Shown in pieces: positions 1 through 8,397 of a stretch of DNA of 64,000 bases (position 1 is its first letter; every line of letters begins with the position of its first letter). The position numbers and the translations under genes were made by a program. This stretch comes from Tateyamaria sp947503385. GTDB lineage: Bacteria; Pseudomonadota; Alphaproteobacteria; Rhodobacterales; Rhodobacteraceae. The notes below the pieces were generated by a model. The model ran no database searches and had not been told where the DNA came from. It saw only the letters and a program-made list of their open reading frames with translations. Location: the NCBI RefSeq assembly GCF_051195235.1, contig NZ_JBNFZM010000004.1, forward strand, positions 310,001 through 374,000, in the 5' to 3' direction.

Positions 1-591
1 GGTCGTGGATTGTGAAATCTGCTCGGCCTGCGCCAACACGGCTTGTGCGCGGTTGGGCGGGGCGGGAATGATGATCTCGGAGACCAGCACTTCGATACCG
101 CTGGCCGTGTTCACCTGATTGACTGCGCGGTCAATCTCGTCCTCGGAAATCTGCACCCGAGAGCCAAAGCGCGCCCGGATATAGTCGCGCCACACCAGAG
201 ACACGGCGACAAAGTCACGGAAGGTTTCGCGCGCGACGCCCGCGCTTTCTAGACCGCCGACAAATTCTTCGACGGTCAGATTGGCCCGCGCCGCGAAATC
301 GGCCAACCCCTGTTGCAACGCGCCTTCGCTCACCGCAGCGCCGCGTTGGCGGGTTTCGGCCACACGCAGACGGTCACGGATCAGTTCCTGCAACACGGAT
401 GAACGATCACTGCCCGGTGAATTCAAAACCTGCAAAAAGCGGCTGCGCTGCTGGATTTCGAATTCGGTGATGACGGCTTCGTCCACCTGTGCCACCGGGG
501 CAAACAGGTTTTGTGCCCAACTGGCCGGGGCCGTCAGGCCCGCCGTGATGAGGGTTGCTGCCCCCAGAAATCGTGTCAGTCTACCGCTCAT
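1..591 (-). CDS. surA: SurA-type periplasmic peptidyl-prolyl isomerase (3' end missing)
   Basis: The reading frame is open from the ATG at 591 to the window edge, giving the first 197 codons. It begins with MSGRLTRFLGAATLITAGLTAPASWAQ, a clear signal peptide ending in an AxA-like site, followed by a SurA N-terminal chaperone region (EFEIQQRSRFLQ, ELIRDRLRVAETRQRG). SurA is a periplasmic chaperone that helps outer-membrane beta-barrels such as LptD to fold. Its ATG overlaps the lptD stop (ATGA), so it is the last visible gene of an lptF-lptG-lptD-surA operon. The parvulin domain would lie beyond the window and cannot be checked here. Confidence 0.85.
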   Translation of the reverse strand, partial: MSGRLTRFLGAATLITAGLTAPASWAQNLFAPVAQVDEAVITEFEIQQRSRFLQVLNSPGSDRSSVLQELIRDRLRVAETRQRGAAVSEGALQQGLADFAARANLTVEEFVGGLESAGVARETFRDFVAVSLVWRDYIRARFGSRVQISEDEIDRAVNQVNTASGIEVLVSEIIIPAPPNRAQAVLAQAEQISQSTT

Positions 592-2753
592 TTCGCCTGC
601 TTTCCGCATGATCGTACCTGTGATTGCCCCCCCGCCTCGGTGGCGAAGCCTCTGAGGGACACTGTAAAGCCCAGATTTGTCGAGGGCTCAACCGTTGTCG
701 AGTCCGCAAAGCGCCGTGTGACCGACGCCGCAACCCGCACACATTCGTTGCTGTACGCGATCCCGGCCCGGGCGGTGGCCGCGCGCCCTTCGGTCAGATC
801 GTAGCGCCAGTCAAGGTCGGCCGTCCAGAACCGGTCGATCTTGTACGAGCCGTCAAAGCTCAGTTCCGAGATCGGGTCAGGCCGGTCTTCGTCGATATCC
901 TCATCGAGCCAGACATAGCTACTGCCCAGATCAAGCCGGTCATTGCGCCAGCTGCCCCGGAATTCGGCCTTGGCCACGTCGAACTGATCGTCGAACAGCC
1001 CGCGGCCCGTGATGGCAAGACCGCCGTCAAATTTCAATTGGCCCGCCAAAAGGTAATCCGATTGCAGCCCCCCCAATCCCGACGACCGGGTGATATCGAC
1101 CTGCGCCTCTTCGCGGAGGATTTGGCCGATGGTCAGGTTGGCCGACCACCCGTCCGGGTCAAACCGCGCCCACGTGGCGCCAATGGCCGCGGACCAGCCC
1201 CGTTCGCGCCGGTCCGGCGCGGGAAAGCGGGACAGGGTCAGCAGATTGCCCTCGTCGAATTCGACAAATGTGCTTTCGTCATTGGGGATGTCCAGCCCAT
1301 TGCCACCCACCCATGCCAGTTGCACCATCGGTTCGATCACCTGCGTAACGCCGCCTGCATCGCGCCGCACCATGGGATAGCGCAGCGTGACCGACGCGCG
1401 CGGGCTGATCTCGCTGTCGGAGCCGTCAAAAGCGGCGTCCTCCTTGATGTCGAACGCGTCCGCTGCGAACCCCAGTTGCGAGGTGACTTGCAGGCCGCCA
1501 ACAAACCCGGTCCGCATCCAGTCGGCCTCAAGGTTCAGGCGGGTGACATCGCGGCCATCAGCGACGCCGTCACCATCGGTGTCACCGGGATTGCTGGATT
1601 GGCGCAAATGGGTGCGAGCGGTGGCCGCGATGCGGAATTCCCCGCCCGTTGCGATCGGGAAAAAGCGGCGTTCGTACAACGCCTCGACGATGTCCGACGG
1701 CAGAAAATCGTCATTCTCGTCATCGCGCAGCGTTTTGACATTGATGTAGGACAGTCGAATGTATTCATCGCGCCGGGCGCGGCTGACGCGCACCTCGCTG
1801 TCCAGTCGGTCCTTGCCGGAATAGCCATAATCCGCCAGATACGCGTCGTCCGAGATGACCTCGACATCGAATTGCAGCCGGAAATCGCGCCCCAGATCAA
1901 ACTCGCCCACACCAAACAAATAGCCGCGCTGGTCGTCGGGTTGCAGGTCGTCACGGGACAAAGCCCCCTCGAACGCGATGCGGCCCCGGCGAAACGCCTG
2001 GCGGTAGCGGAATTCCAGCGTCTTGGTCTTGTTGGACAGGTACGGCGTCAGCGTCAGATCGCGGTGATCACCAAGTTTAATGAAATAGGGAACCTTTGCA
2101 CCTGTGCCCAACAGCGTGCTGGAGCGGATTTCAGGGAACAAAAAGCCGTTGGCGCGATCAAGGCTCGGGTCCGGCATCCGCAGGCGCGGCAGGTAAAAAA
2201 TCGGGATATTGCGCCAGTACAGCAGCGCCTCGTCGAAATAGAGTTGCCGTTCCAATTCGTCGTGGACCACCCGTTTGGCCCGGATTTGCCACAGGGGCGG
2301 GCGAGGGTCATCCTCGCACACCCGGCACGAGGTTGCGGCGGTTTTGTACAGCTGGGTGTAGCGGCCTCCGACCCGGTTCATCTGCACCGCCGCCAGTTGC
2401 AATTGTTCGTTCAGCACCAGCCGCGCCCCGGTCAGCAGACCGTTTTGTAAATCGCGGCTCAGCTCGGCCTGACTGGCAAGAATGACGATGCCGTCGCCGC
2501 TGTCGATGGTGATCGGGCCAGTGATGGTGAGGGTTTCGGTTTCGGCGTTGTATTCGATGGCCTGCGCGGTCATGCGGGTCTGGCCCTGAAACGCCTCAAC
2601 GCTGCCGCTGGCGATCAGACGGCGGTCTGGCGTCACAATGATTTCGTCCGCCACCAGAACCGCCGGGGGCGCAGCCGTCTGGGCCAATACGGCACCGCCG
2701 CACAGCACCCAGAGCATGGCGGCCCAGAGTGTGATCCACCCGGGCCTAGCCAT
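588..2753 (-). CDS. lptD: LPS-assembly outer membrane protein LptD
   Basis: LptD is the outer-membrane barrel that inserts lipopolysaccharide into the outer leaflet. I place the start at 2753 (MARPGWITLWAAMLWVLCGGAVLAQ), giving about 721 residues with a signal peptide. The open frame extends further upstream, but that part would lie inside lptG. The N-terminal part is OstA/LptA-like (ADEIIVTPDRRLIASGSVEAFQGQTRMTAQAI, about residues 35-130). The rest is a long beta-rich barrel with the family phrase NIPIFYLPRLRMPDPSLDRANGFLFP. The start overlaps the end of lptG by 8 bases and the stop overlaps surA, so translation is probably coupled. Confidence 0.93.
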   Translation of the reverse strand: MARPGWITLWAAMLWVLCGGAVLAQTAAPPAVLVADEIIVTPDRRLIASGSVEAFQGQTRMTAQAIEYNAETETLTITGPITIDSGDGIVILASQAELSRDLQNGLLTGARLVLNEQLQLAAVQMNRVGGRYTQLYKTAATSCRVCEDDPRPPLWQIRAKRVVHDELERQLYFDEALLYWRNIPIFYLPRLRMPDPSLDRANGFLFPEIRSSTLLGTGAKVPYFIKLGDHRDLTLTPYLSNKTKTLEFRYRQAFRRGRIAFEGALSRDDLQPDDQRGYLFGVGEFDLGRDFRLQFDVEVISDDAYLADYGYSGKDRLDSEVRVSRARRDEYIRLSYINVKTLRDDENDDFLPSDIVEALYERRFFPIATGGEFRIAATARTHLRQSSNPGDTDGDGVADGRDVTRLNLEADWMRTGFVGGLQVTSQLGFAADAFDIKEDAAFDGSDSEISPRASVTLRYPMVRRDAGGVTQVIEPMVQLAWVGGNGLDIPNDESTFVEFDEGNLLTLSRFPAPDRRERGWSAAIGATWARFDPDGWSANLTIGQILREEAQVDITRSSGLGGLQSDYLLAGQLKFDGGLAITGRGLFDDQFDVAKAEFRGSWRNDRLDLGSSYVWLDEDIDEDRPDPISELSFDGSYKIDRFWTADLDWRYDLTEGRAATARAGIAYSNECVRVAASVTRRFADSTTVEPSTNLGFTVSLRGFATEAGGQSQVRSCGKQAK

Positions 2754-3843
2754 CTTCGGCCTGCAACAACAAACCCAAAGCCAGCAGGATTGACGCAAGC
2801 GGTGGCGCCCATGCGGCCAGAAGCACCGGAATCTGCCCGTTTTCACCCAGTATTTGCGCGAAGCTGCGGATAAAATACAAACCGAACCCCAGTAGCACTG
2901 CGGCCAGCACTGCCGTGCCGGTCCCCCCAAATCGGGTATGGCGCATCGTGAAGGCTGCGGCAACCAGAACCATGCCCATCAAAAAGATGGGTCGGGCCAG
3001 TTCCGATTGCAGCCAGACATGGTGACGGCGCGCCGAAAAACCGGCTTGTTCCAGCTGCGCGATAAAGTCCTGCATGTCCCAGATCGACACGCCCGCAGGC
3101 GTGCCCAGAGTTTCGCGGATGCGGTCAAGTGTGAGGTTCGAGGGCAGGGCAAGGATCTCATGCGCGACGGCGTTGGCCTCTGGGTTGATGCCGGTGGCTA
3201 GCGGCCAGACTTTTGCGCTGCGCAGGGACCACACACCGTCCTGCAACGCCGCGCTGGCGGCTTCGATCCGCCGCACAGGACCGCCATCGCGCGCATAGGC
3301 GACAAAGGTCACGTCATAAAGAACCGAGGCGTCCGCATTGGACCGGGCCGCCCGGATCACTGTTTGCCCTTGGGTGCCGCCCTGACGCAGCCACAGCCCG
3401 TCCTCACTGACCGCGAGGGCGGATGCGCCGCCTGAACGATAGGTCTCAGCGAGGACGGCGTAGCGTTTCGACGTTGCCGCCACGATCGGCCCCAGCGTGG
3501 TGGTGGCAAAGATGCCAAGCGCCAGCGCCACCGTGACCGGCGCGACCAGCGCGCGCAGGGCTGACCGACCCGCCGCACGGGTCACCACCAGCTCTGACGT
3601 GCGGGCAAGATTGACGAAGAGGCCAACCGTGGCAAGGATCAGGATCAATGGCAGGATCTGGTTCAGCGTTTCGGGCACGTTCAGCACCGTCAGGCCCAAC
3701 CGCTGGGCAAATCCAACGCCAAGATCGCTGAACTTGCGGGTCTGATCGATCAGATCGACAAGCGCCACGACCGCCAGCAAAACCGCCGCCACAACCCCGA
3801 TGCTTTGCGCAAAGCGGCGCGCGAAATAGAGGTGCAGAATCAT
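2746..3843 (-). CDS. lptG: LPS export ABC transporter permease LptG
   Basis: LptG is one of the two inner-membrane permeases of the LptB2FG complex, which extracts LPS from the inner membrane. The start at 3843 (MILHLYFARRFAQSIGVVAAVLLAVVALVDLIDQTRKF) gives 365 residues and shares an ATGA with the lptF stop. A membrane segment at the N-terminus, more around residues 50-110 and three at the C-terminus flank a periplasmic beta-jellyroll-like middle, the usual YjgP/YjgQ layout. The phrase LARTSELVVTRAAGRSALR matches the cytoplasmic coupling region. The open frame upstream of 3843 reads into lptF and was discarded. Confidence 0.93.
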   Translation of the reverse strand: MILHLYFARRFAQSIGVVAAVLLAVVALVDLIDQTRKFSDLGVGFAQRLGLTVLNVPETLNQILPLILILATVGLFVNLARTSELVVTRAAGRSALRALVAPVTVALALGIFATTTLGPIVAATSKRYAVLAETYRSGGASALAVSEDGLWLRQGGTQGQTVIRAARSNADASVLYDVTFVAYARDGGPVRRIEAASAALQDGVWSLRSAKVWPLATGINPEANAVAHEILALPSNLTLDRIRETLGTPAGVSIWDMQDFIAQLEQAGFSARRHHVWLQSELARPIFLMGMVLVAAAFTMRHTRFGGTGTAVLAAVLLGFGLYFIRSFAQILGENGQIPVLLAAWAPPLASILLALGLLLQAEDG

Positions 3844-4961
3844 GCCACACCCCGCAGTCGCCGCCGGACCCAACCGGGATGCGACGCGCTCCACAGCATA
3901 CCCGTTACAATGACAGCGCCGACCACCGACGGCGCATAGAGTATCCACCACTTCGACGCGTCGTCCAGAACCGGGTCAGTCAGCGTCGACCGTGTGCCAT
4001 CGAGTGCCAGCAACAGCAAAAAGGCTATGACGATCTCACGCCAGACGCCAAACCGCGAATATCCACCCACCAGCAGCGTCGCAAAGCCGATCAGGGCGGT
4101 CACCACGCAAAACGTGGCACGGGCGAACCGGCTGTGGGTCTCTTCGGCGAGGGCACCTGCAGAGGTGCCTTCGGCCAACAAGGCGTCCCGATCCTGTAAC
4201 AACCGCCATGTGCTCATGTTGCTGATCCGCTCGGCCACAGTGGCGTCAGATCGCATGAGGCCTGAAATATCAAAGGAAAAGTCCTGAAATTTTGCTGTCG
4301 ACAGGCGCAATCCATCGGGCAGCAGCCGCTGTGCAAGACCGTCCACCATGATCAGCGAGGTGCCGGTGTCGTTGCGCACCAGATATGCCTCTGCCGCAGT
4401 ATAGATCATCCGGGTGGAAGGATCGCGCCGGTCCGCAACAAACACATCGCGCAGCACCCCATCCTCCCCAATTTCGCGGGTGTAAAAGGTGACGCCACGC
4501 ACCGGGCTGAGAAAGGTGCCTTCGGTCAGGATGCGCGCGGTGATGTTTTGCGAAATCTCCACCTCGCGCTCGCTCAGCTGGGCGCTGGCGCGGGGCACAA
4601 GGTCATGGCTCAGCACGGTCATCATCACCGCTGAGATAAGGCCAAACAGAAATACGGGCCGCGCCAACCGCCATGGCGAAGAACCGGTGGAGGCCATCAC
4701 CGTCAATTCGCTTTCGTTGTTGAGCCTGTTGGTGACATAGATGGTCGCGGCAAATGTCGCGATGGGCAACACGGTTGTGACCAACCGCGGCAGGCCAAGG
4801 ACGGTGAATTCAAGAAACACCAGCGCCGTCTGGCCATCTCCGATCAGCCGGTCAAACAGTTGGACCGCACGGTTGATCCAGAATACGGCGACCAAAACGA
4901 GGGAGAAAAAGCCAAACAGCACAAGCAGTTGCGACAGCAGATAGCGGTCGAACCTGGCCAC
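3840..4961 (-). CDS. lptF: LPS export ABC transporter permease LptF
   Basis: This is the partner permease of LptG in the LPS export complex. I prefer the GTG at 4961 (product VARFDRYLLSQLLVLFGFFSL, 373 residues) to the ATG at 4979. A strong Shine-Dalgarno AAGGGGG lies five bases before the GTG, and roseobacter LptF proteins, as I recall them, start at this point. The ATG six codons upstream would put that ribosome site inside the gene. Membrane segments occupy the N-terminal 110 residues and three helices close the protein around a periplasmic domain. It is the first gene of the minus-strand lpt operon and faces pepA across about 165 bases. Confidence 0.92.
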   Translation of the reverse strand: MARFDRYLLSQLLVLFGFFSLVLVAVFWINRAVQLFDRLIGDGQTALVFLEFTVLGLPRLVTTVLPIATFAATIYVTNRLNNESELTVMASTGSSPWRLARPVFLFGLISAVMMTVLSHDLVPRASAQLSEREVEISQNITARILTEGTFLSPVRGVTFYTREIGEDGVLRDVFVADRRDPSTRMIYTAAEAYLVRNDTGTSLIMVDGLAQRLLPDGLRLSTAKFQDFSFDISGLMRSDATVAERISNMSTWRLLQDRDALLAEGTSAGALAEETHSRFARATFCVVTALIGFATLLVGGYSRFGVWREIVIAFLLLLALDGTRSTLTDPVLDDASKWWILYAPSVVGAVIVTGMLWSASHPGWVRRRLRGVA

Positions 4962-5126
4962 ATTGTCCCCCTTGGTCATTGGCGATTGAGTCTGTCACGC
5001 GGCAGCGCATTCCGCGTGAGGCTATCCCATGTGCGCGGGCGCGAAAACCGCTAAACCGACCCAAGCACTGGTCAGCGCGGGCATGGCGCGTTACCTCTGG
5101 CCAAACCCCTCATTGCGGAGACCACC

Positions 5127-6605
5127 ATGCCAACGACACTCACGCCCGTTTCCTTTACCGCCACCGACATTGACGCGATTGCGCAGGCCACCGGGCGTGT
5201 GGCTGTTGTGGTCGATCCAGAGGGCCGCATGGGCCAATCTGCGCGCCGCGTGAACCGGCTGACCAAAGGCGCGGTCAAACGTTTTGTGGACAGCGACGGC
5301 TTTGCCAAGGTCAAGGCGGGGCAGGTGACAACACTGGCGTGGCCCGTCGGGATGGAGGCGCAGGCCGTCGACATTCTGTGCCTGCCGCGCGCCCATTCGG
5401 TCGAAGAGGCACGCAAAGGCGGGGCGGCATTGGCCAAGCTGCGCGGGTCCAAGGACCTGCTGCTGGCGGCGGACGGCACACGGCGCGTGGCGGAGATCGC
5501 CTTTGGCCTCGTGGCGCGGGACTACACCTTTGACGATCACAAATCCGGCGATGATGAGAACGCGGCATCCGGCGCGGTCACCATCACCTGTTCGCAACCC
5601 GAAGCGGCGCAGGAGACCGCTGCCCCTTTGATGGCGGTGGCCGAAGGCATGTTCTTTACCCGCGATCTTGTGAACGCACCCGCCAACGTGCTGACCACTA
5701 CCGAGTTTGCCGCACAGCTCAAGGCGCTGAGCAGCCTCGGCCTCAAGGTCGAGGTTCTGGATGAGGATGATCTTGCAAAGCTCGGAATGCGAACGCTTTT
5801 GTCTGTAGGTCAAGGGTCGGACAGCCCCTCAAAGGTTGTGGTCATGCAGTGGAACGGCGGCGGGGATGAGGCCCCGCTTGCGCTGGTCGGCAAAGGCGTC
5901 GTCTTTGACACGGGCGGGATCAGCCTGAAACCTGCGGGCGGCATGGAGGACATGACCATGGACATGGGCGGTGCCGGTGTCGTGGCGGGCGTGATGAAAA
6001 CGTTGGCCACACGCAAGGCAAAGGCCAATGTCGTGGGCCTTGTCGGATTGGTGGAAAACATGCCCTCGGGCAATGCGACACGCCCCGGCGACGTGGTCAA
6101 ATCCATGAAGGGCGACACGGTTGAGATCATCAACACCGACGCCGAAGGACGGCTCGTCCTGTGTGATGTGATGTGGTACGCGCAGGACCGATTTGCGCCT
6201 GCTGGAATGATCGATCTGGCCACTCTTACGGGTGCGATCATCATCGGTCTGGGACACGAAAATGCGGGCGCGTTTTCCAACAACGACGCATTGTGCAACG
6301 GGTTTCTCAAGGCGGCCGCCGCTGAAAACGAGGGCGCGTGGCGGATGCCGTTGGGACAGGCCTATGACGATATGTTGAAATCGCGCATCGCGGACATGAA
6401 GAACATCGGCGGGCGCGCCGCAGGTTCCGTCACGGCGGCGCAGTTCCTGCAACGGTTTGTGAAAGACGAGACGCCGTGGATTCACTTGGACATCGCGGGT
6501 GTCGCATTTGTGAAATCCGATACACCCCTTGCCCCCAAGGGCGCGACGGGCTGGGGTGTGATGGCGCTCAACCGGCTGGTGGCCGACAAGTTCGAGGCGG
6601 AGTGA
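5127..6605 (+). CDS. pepA: Leucyl aminopeptidase (M17 family)
   Basis: PepA is a cytosolic di-metal aminopeptidase that removes N-terminal residues from peptides. The 492-residue length is typical. The C-terminal catalytic domain carries the family hallmarks: VGKGVVFDTGGISLKPAGGMEDMTMDMGGA and, near residue 335, NTDAEGRLVL, which contains the metal and catalytic ligands. The gene diverges from lptF, a common arrangement in Rhodobacterales, and is followed 4 bases later by holC. In E. coli PepA also binds DNA at Xer sites; nothing here tests that role. Confidence 0.95.
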   Translation: MPTTLTPVSFTATDIDAIAQATGRVAVVVDPEGRMGQSARRVNRLTKGAVKRFVDSDGFAKVKAGQVTTLAWPVGMEAQAVDILCLPRAHSVEEARKGGAALAKLRGSKDLLLAADGTRRVAEIAFGLVARDYTFDDHKSGDDENAASGAVTITCSQPEAAQETAAPLMAVAEGMFFTRDLVNAPANVLTTTEFAAQLKALSSLGLKVEVLDEDDLAKLGMRTLLSVGQGSDSPSKVVVMQWNGGGDEAPLALVGKGVVFDTGGISLKPAGGMEDMTMDMGGAGVVAGVMKTLATRKAKANVVGLVGLVENMPSGNATRPGDVVKSMKGDTVEIINTDAEGRLVLCDVMWYAQDRFAPAGMIDLATLTGAIIIGLGHENAGAFSNNDALCNGFLKAAAAENEGAWRMPLGQAYDDMLKSRIADMKNIGGRAAGSVTAAQFLQRFVKDETPWIHLDIAGVAFVKSDTPLAPKGATGWGVMALNRLVADKFEAE

Positions 6606-6609
6606 GCGA

Positions 6610-7068
6610 TTGGGGGCCGCCTATTTCTATCACCTGACGCGCCGCCCGCTGGAGGTGGCGCTGACCGAATTGCTGAATGCCGCGCGCGGCAGGGAAATGC
6701 GTGTGGCGGTGCGTGGTCAGGACGTGAGCCGTCTGGCGTGGCTGGACGAAAAGCTGTGGCTCTCGCCAGAGGACGGGTTTCTGCCGCATGGGTTGGCGGG
6801 CGGCGATCACGACGCAGAGCAGCCTGTTCTTCTGACGACGGGTGCGACTACGAATGGGGCGACATGCCTGATGTCGGTGGACGGCGCAGAAGTATCCGCA
6901 GATGAGGTGCAGGCACTGGAGCGTGTCTGCGTTCTGTTCGATGGCAACGACGCAGCCGCGCTTGAGACCGCGCGGGGCCAGTGGAAGGCCCTGACCGGCG
7001 CGGGCGCGTCGGCGCAGTACTGGTCAGAGGAAAGCGGCAAGTGGGAGAAAAAGGCGGAAAGCGGTTAG
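6610..7068 (+). CDS. holC: DNA polymerase III chi subunit
   Basis: HolC links the polymerase III clamp loader to single-strand-binding protein. The 152-residue protein begins GAAYFYHLTRRPLEVALTELL, the standard start of alphaproteobacterial HolC, and has the expected GLAGGDHDAEQPVLLT segment. The start codon must be the TTG at 6610: the frame immediately upstream offers no better start and the pepA stop lies 4 bases away. A GTG at 6602 is out of frame. The stop overlaps the stop of the convergent minus-strand gene by 4 bases. Confidence 0.87.
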   Translation: MGAAYFYHLTRRPLEVALTELLNAARGREMRVAVRGQDVSRLAWLDEKLWLSPEDGFLPHGLAGGDHDAEQPVLLTTGATTNGATCLMSVDGAEVSADEVQALERVCVLFDGNDAAALETARGQWKALTGAGASAQYWSEESGKWEKKAESG

Positions 7069-7643
7069 CGCGTCAGCGTCAACTCGCCGCCGGTGATCTC
7101 GATCCGGCCCCAGCGTTGCAGATACCCCATGCCGAGCAACGATTGATCCATCTCACCGCCGTTCACAACCGCATAGACATCGCGATCCTCGTAGGGGCCG
7201 ATGGTCACGGTGTCGAGACGGACAGGCGCGGTGCGCACCTCGCCATTCGCGGTGTTGGCGCGCCCCAGAAAATTCAGGGTGTCCGGGTCAAGGCCCGCGG
7301 CTGTCGCGGCCTCGGTGGTCAGAACGATGTCGGTGGCACCGGTATCCACCACGAAACCAATGGGCGCGCCGTTGATGTCGAGCGTGAGGTAGTAGTGCCC
7401 GTCCCGGCTGCGCGGGACAACCACCGATTCCTCATCGAACCGCGTTTGATTGGGATAGAGATCGTCCTGAATATCGCCCCAAAGCCCAACAGCTGCGATC
7501 ACACCGATGAAAATCAGCACCCAGGTTGCGGCCATTTGCAGGGTCTGGCCCAACTTGAGTTTGTTGGTCAGCAAGAACCCCGCGCCAAGGAGCAGTCCAA
7601 AGGCACCGAGATAGATCAGTTGGGCGATGTTGTCTGAACTCAT
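7065..7643 (-). CDS. Membrane-anchored retropepsin-like aspartic protease (clan AA)
   Basis: This 192-residue protein has two membrane helices (about residues 6-28 and 36-55) followed by a single retropepsin-like domain with the active-site motif FVVDTGATDIVL (catalytic Asp near residue 100). It fits the TIGR02281 clan AA group, proteins predicted to work as dimers because each chain supplies only one DTG motif. The substrate is unknown. The domain would face the periplasm if the hairpin inserts in the usual way. Its stop overlaps that of holC tail to tail. Confidence 0.8.
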   Translation of the reverse strand: MSSDNIAQLIYLGAFGLLLGAGFLLTNKLKLGQTLQMAATWVLIFIGVIAAVGLWGDIQDDLYPNQTRFDEESVVVPRSRDGHYYLTLDINGAPIGFVVDTGATDIVLTTEAATAAGLDPDTLNFLGRANTANGEVRTAPVRLDTVTIGPYEDRDVYAVVNGGEMDQSLLGMGYLQRWGRIEITGGELTLTR

Positions 7644-7673
7644 GCGGTCAATATAGGGTGGGACCGGGCAATG

Positions 7674-8300
7674 TCAGCCAGTGACAAAACCGAAATCCCG
7701 AAGACCGTCGAGAACGAATTGGACGGAAAGTGCGGCCAGCAACATCCCGAGGAGCCGGGTGACGACGGTGATCCCGGTCTTGCCCAAAGCCTGCTCCAAC
7801 ATGCCTGCGGCCAGAAAGAGACCAAGACAGACACACAGCACAAGCGCAGTGATCGCCAGCACGAGCGCCAGCCCTTCCGCGCCGGGTGCCTGACCGGTCA
7901 GCAGGATCACCGACGCGATGGAGCCGGGCCCTGCGATCAACGGAATGGCAAGCGGGAAGACGGAGGGATCATCCTCTGCCTCGGCACTGTCGCTTTGATC
8001 CTCGCGCCGCTTGGTGCGGCGTTCAAAGAGCATGTCGAGCGCGGTGAGAAACAGCAGGATGCCACCCGCGACGCGAAATGCGGGCATAGAAATGCCGATG
8101 AAGCCCAGCACCGCCTCGCCAAAAAGTGCGAAGACGACGAGGATGAGCATTCCAATGGCACAGGCGCGCAGCGCGATGGCGCGCCGCGCGCGGGGCGGGA
8201 TGCCTTGGGTCAGCGCGACGAACAGCGGTGCCAGACCAATTGGGTCGATCACGACGAACATCGTGACAAAGGCGGTGATCAAAAAGGCCGTATCGATCAT
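7674..8300 (-). CDS. MarC/YchE-family integral membrane protein
   Basis: The 208-residue protein is almost entirely hydrophobic with about six predicted helices. It has the MarC signature FVVIDPIGLAPLFVALTQG near the N-terminus. MarC proteins were named from the mar locus, but no drug-efflux role has held up and their function is unknown. A charged cytoplasmic loop (ERRTKRREDQSDSAEAEDD) sits between helices three and four. It is on the same strand as the protease-like gene downstream, 30 bases away, and could be cotranscribed with it. Confidence 0.83.
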   Translation of the reverse strand: MIDTAFLITAFVTMFVVIDPIGLAPLFVALTQGIPPRARRAIALRACAIGMLILVVFALFGEAVLGFIGISMPAFRVAGGILLFLTALDMLFERRTKRREDQSDSAEAEDDPSVFPLAIPLIAGPGSIASVILLTGQAPGAEGLALVLAITALVLCVCLGLFLAAGMLEQALGKTGITVVTRLLGMLLAALSVQFVLDGLRDFGFVTG

Positions 8301-8350
8301 GCGGTGTCCAAAATGAGCGCCTGCGGCGCGCGCTATCTGTTTTTGTGAAT

Positions 8351-8396
8351 GGGGGCGCTGCCCCCAAACCCCCGTGGTATTTTTGGTCAGAAGAAG
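8351..8396 (-). repeat. Intergenic hairpin plus post-stop element downstream of the ABC-F gene
   Basis: Reading the minus strand, one base after the ABC-F stop codon comes a 22-base element (TTCTTCTGACC, then AAAAATACCA, 8375-8396), then a G-run and the perfect hairpin GGGGGCAGCGCCCCC (8351-8365). A near-identical element (21 of 22 bases) lies one base after the proB stop at 61209-61230, in the same orientation relative to its gene. It probably acts in 3'-end formation or is a dispersed family-wide repeat. Confidence 0.6.
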
Positions 8397-8397
8397 T

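Noticed and set aside
624..2450. A 608-codon plus-strand open frame opposite lptD
   Set aside because: It is the antisense shadow of a high-GC gene; lptD has signal peptide, family motifs and operon overlaps, while the opposite frame has none.
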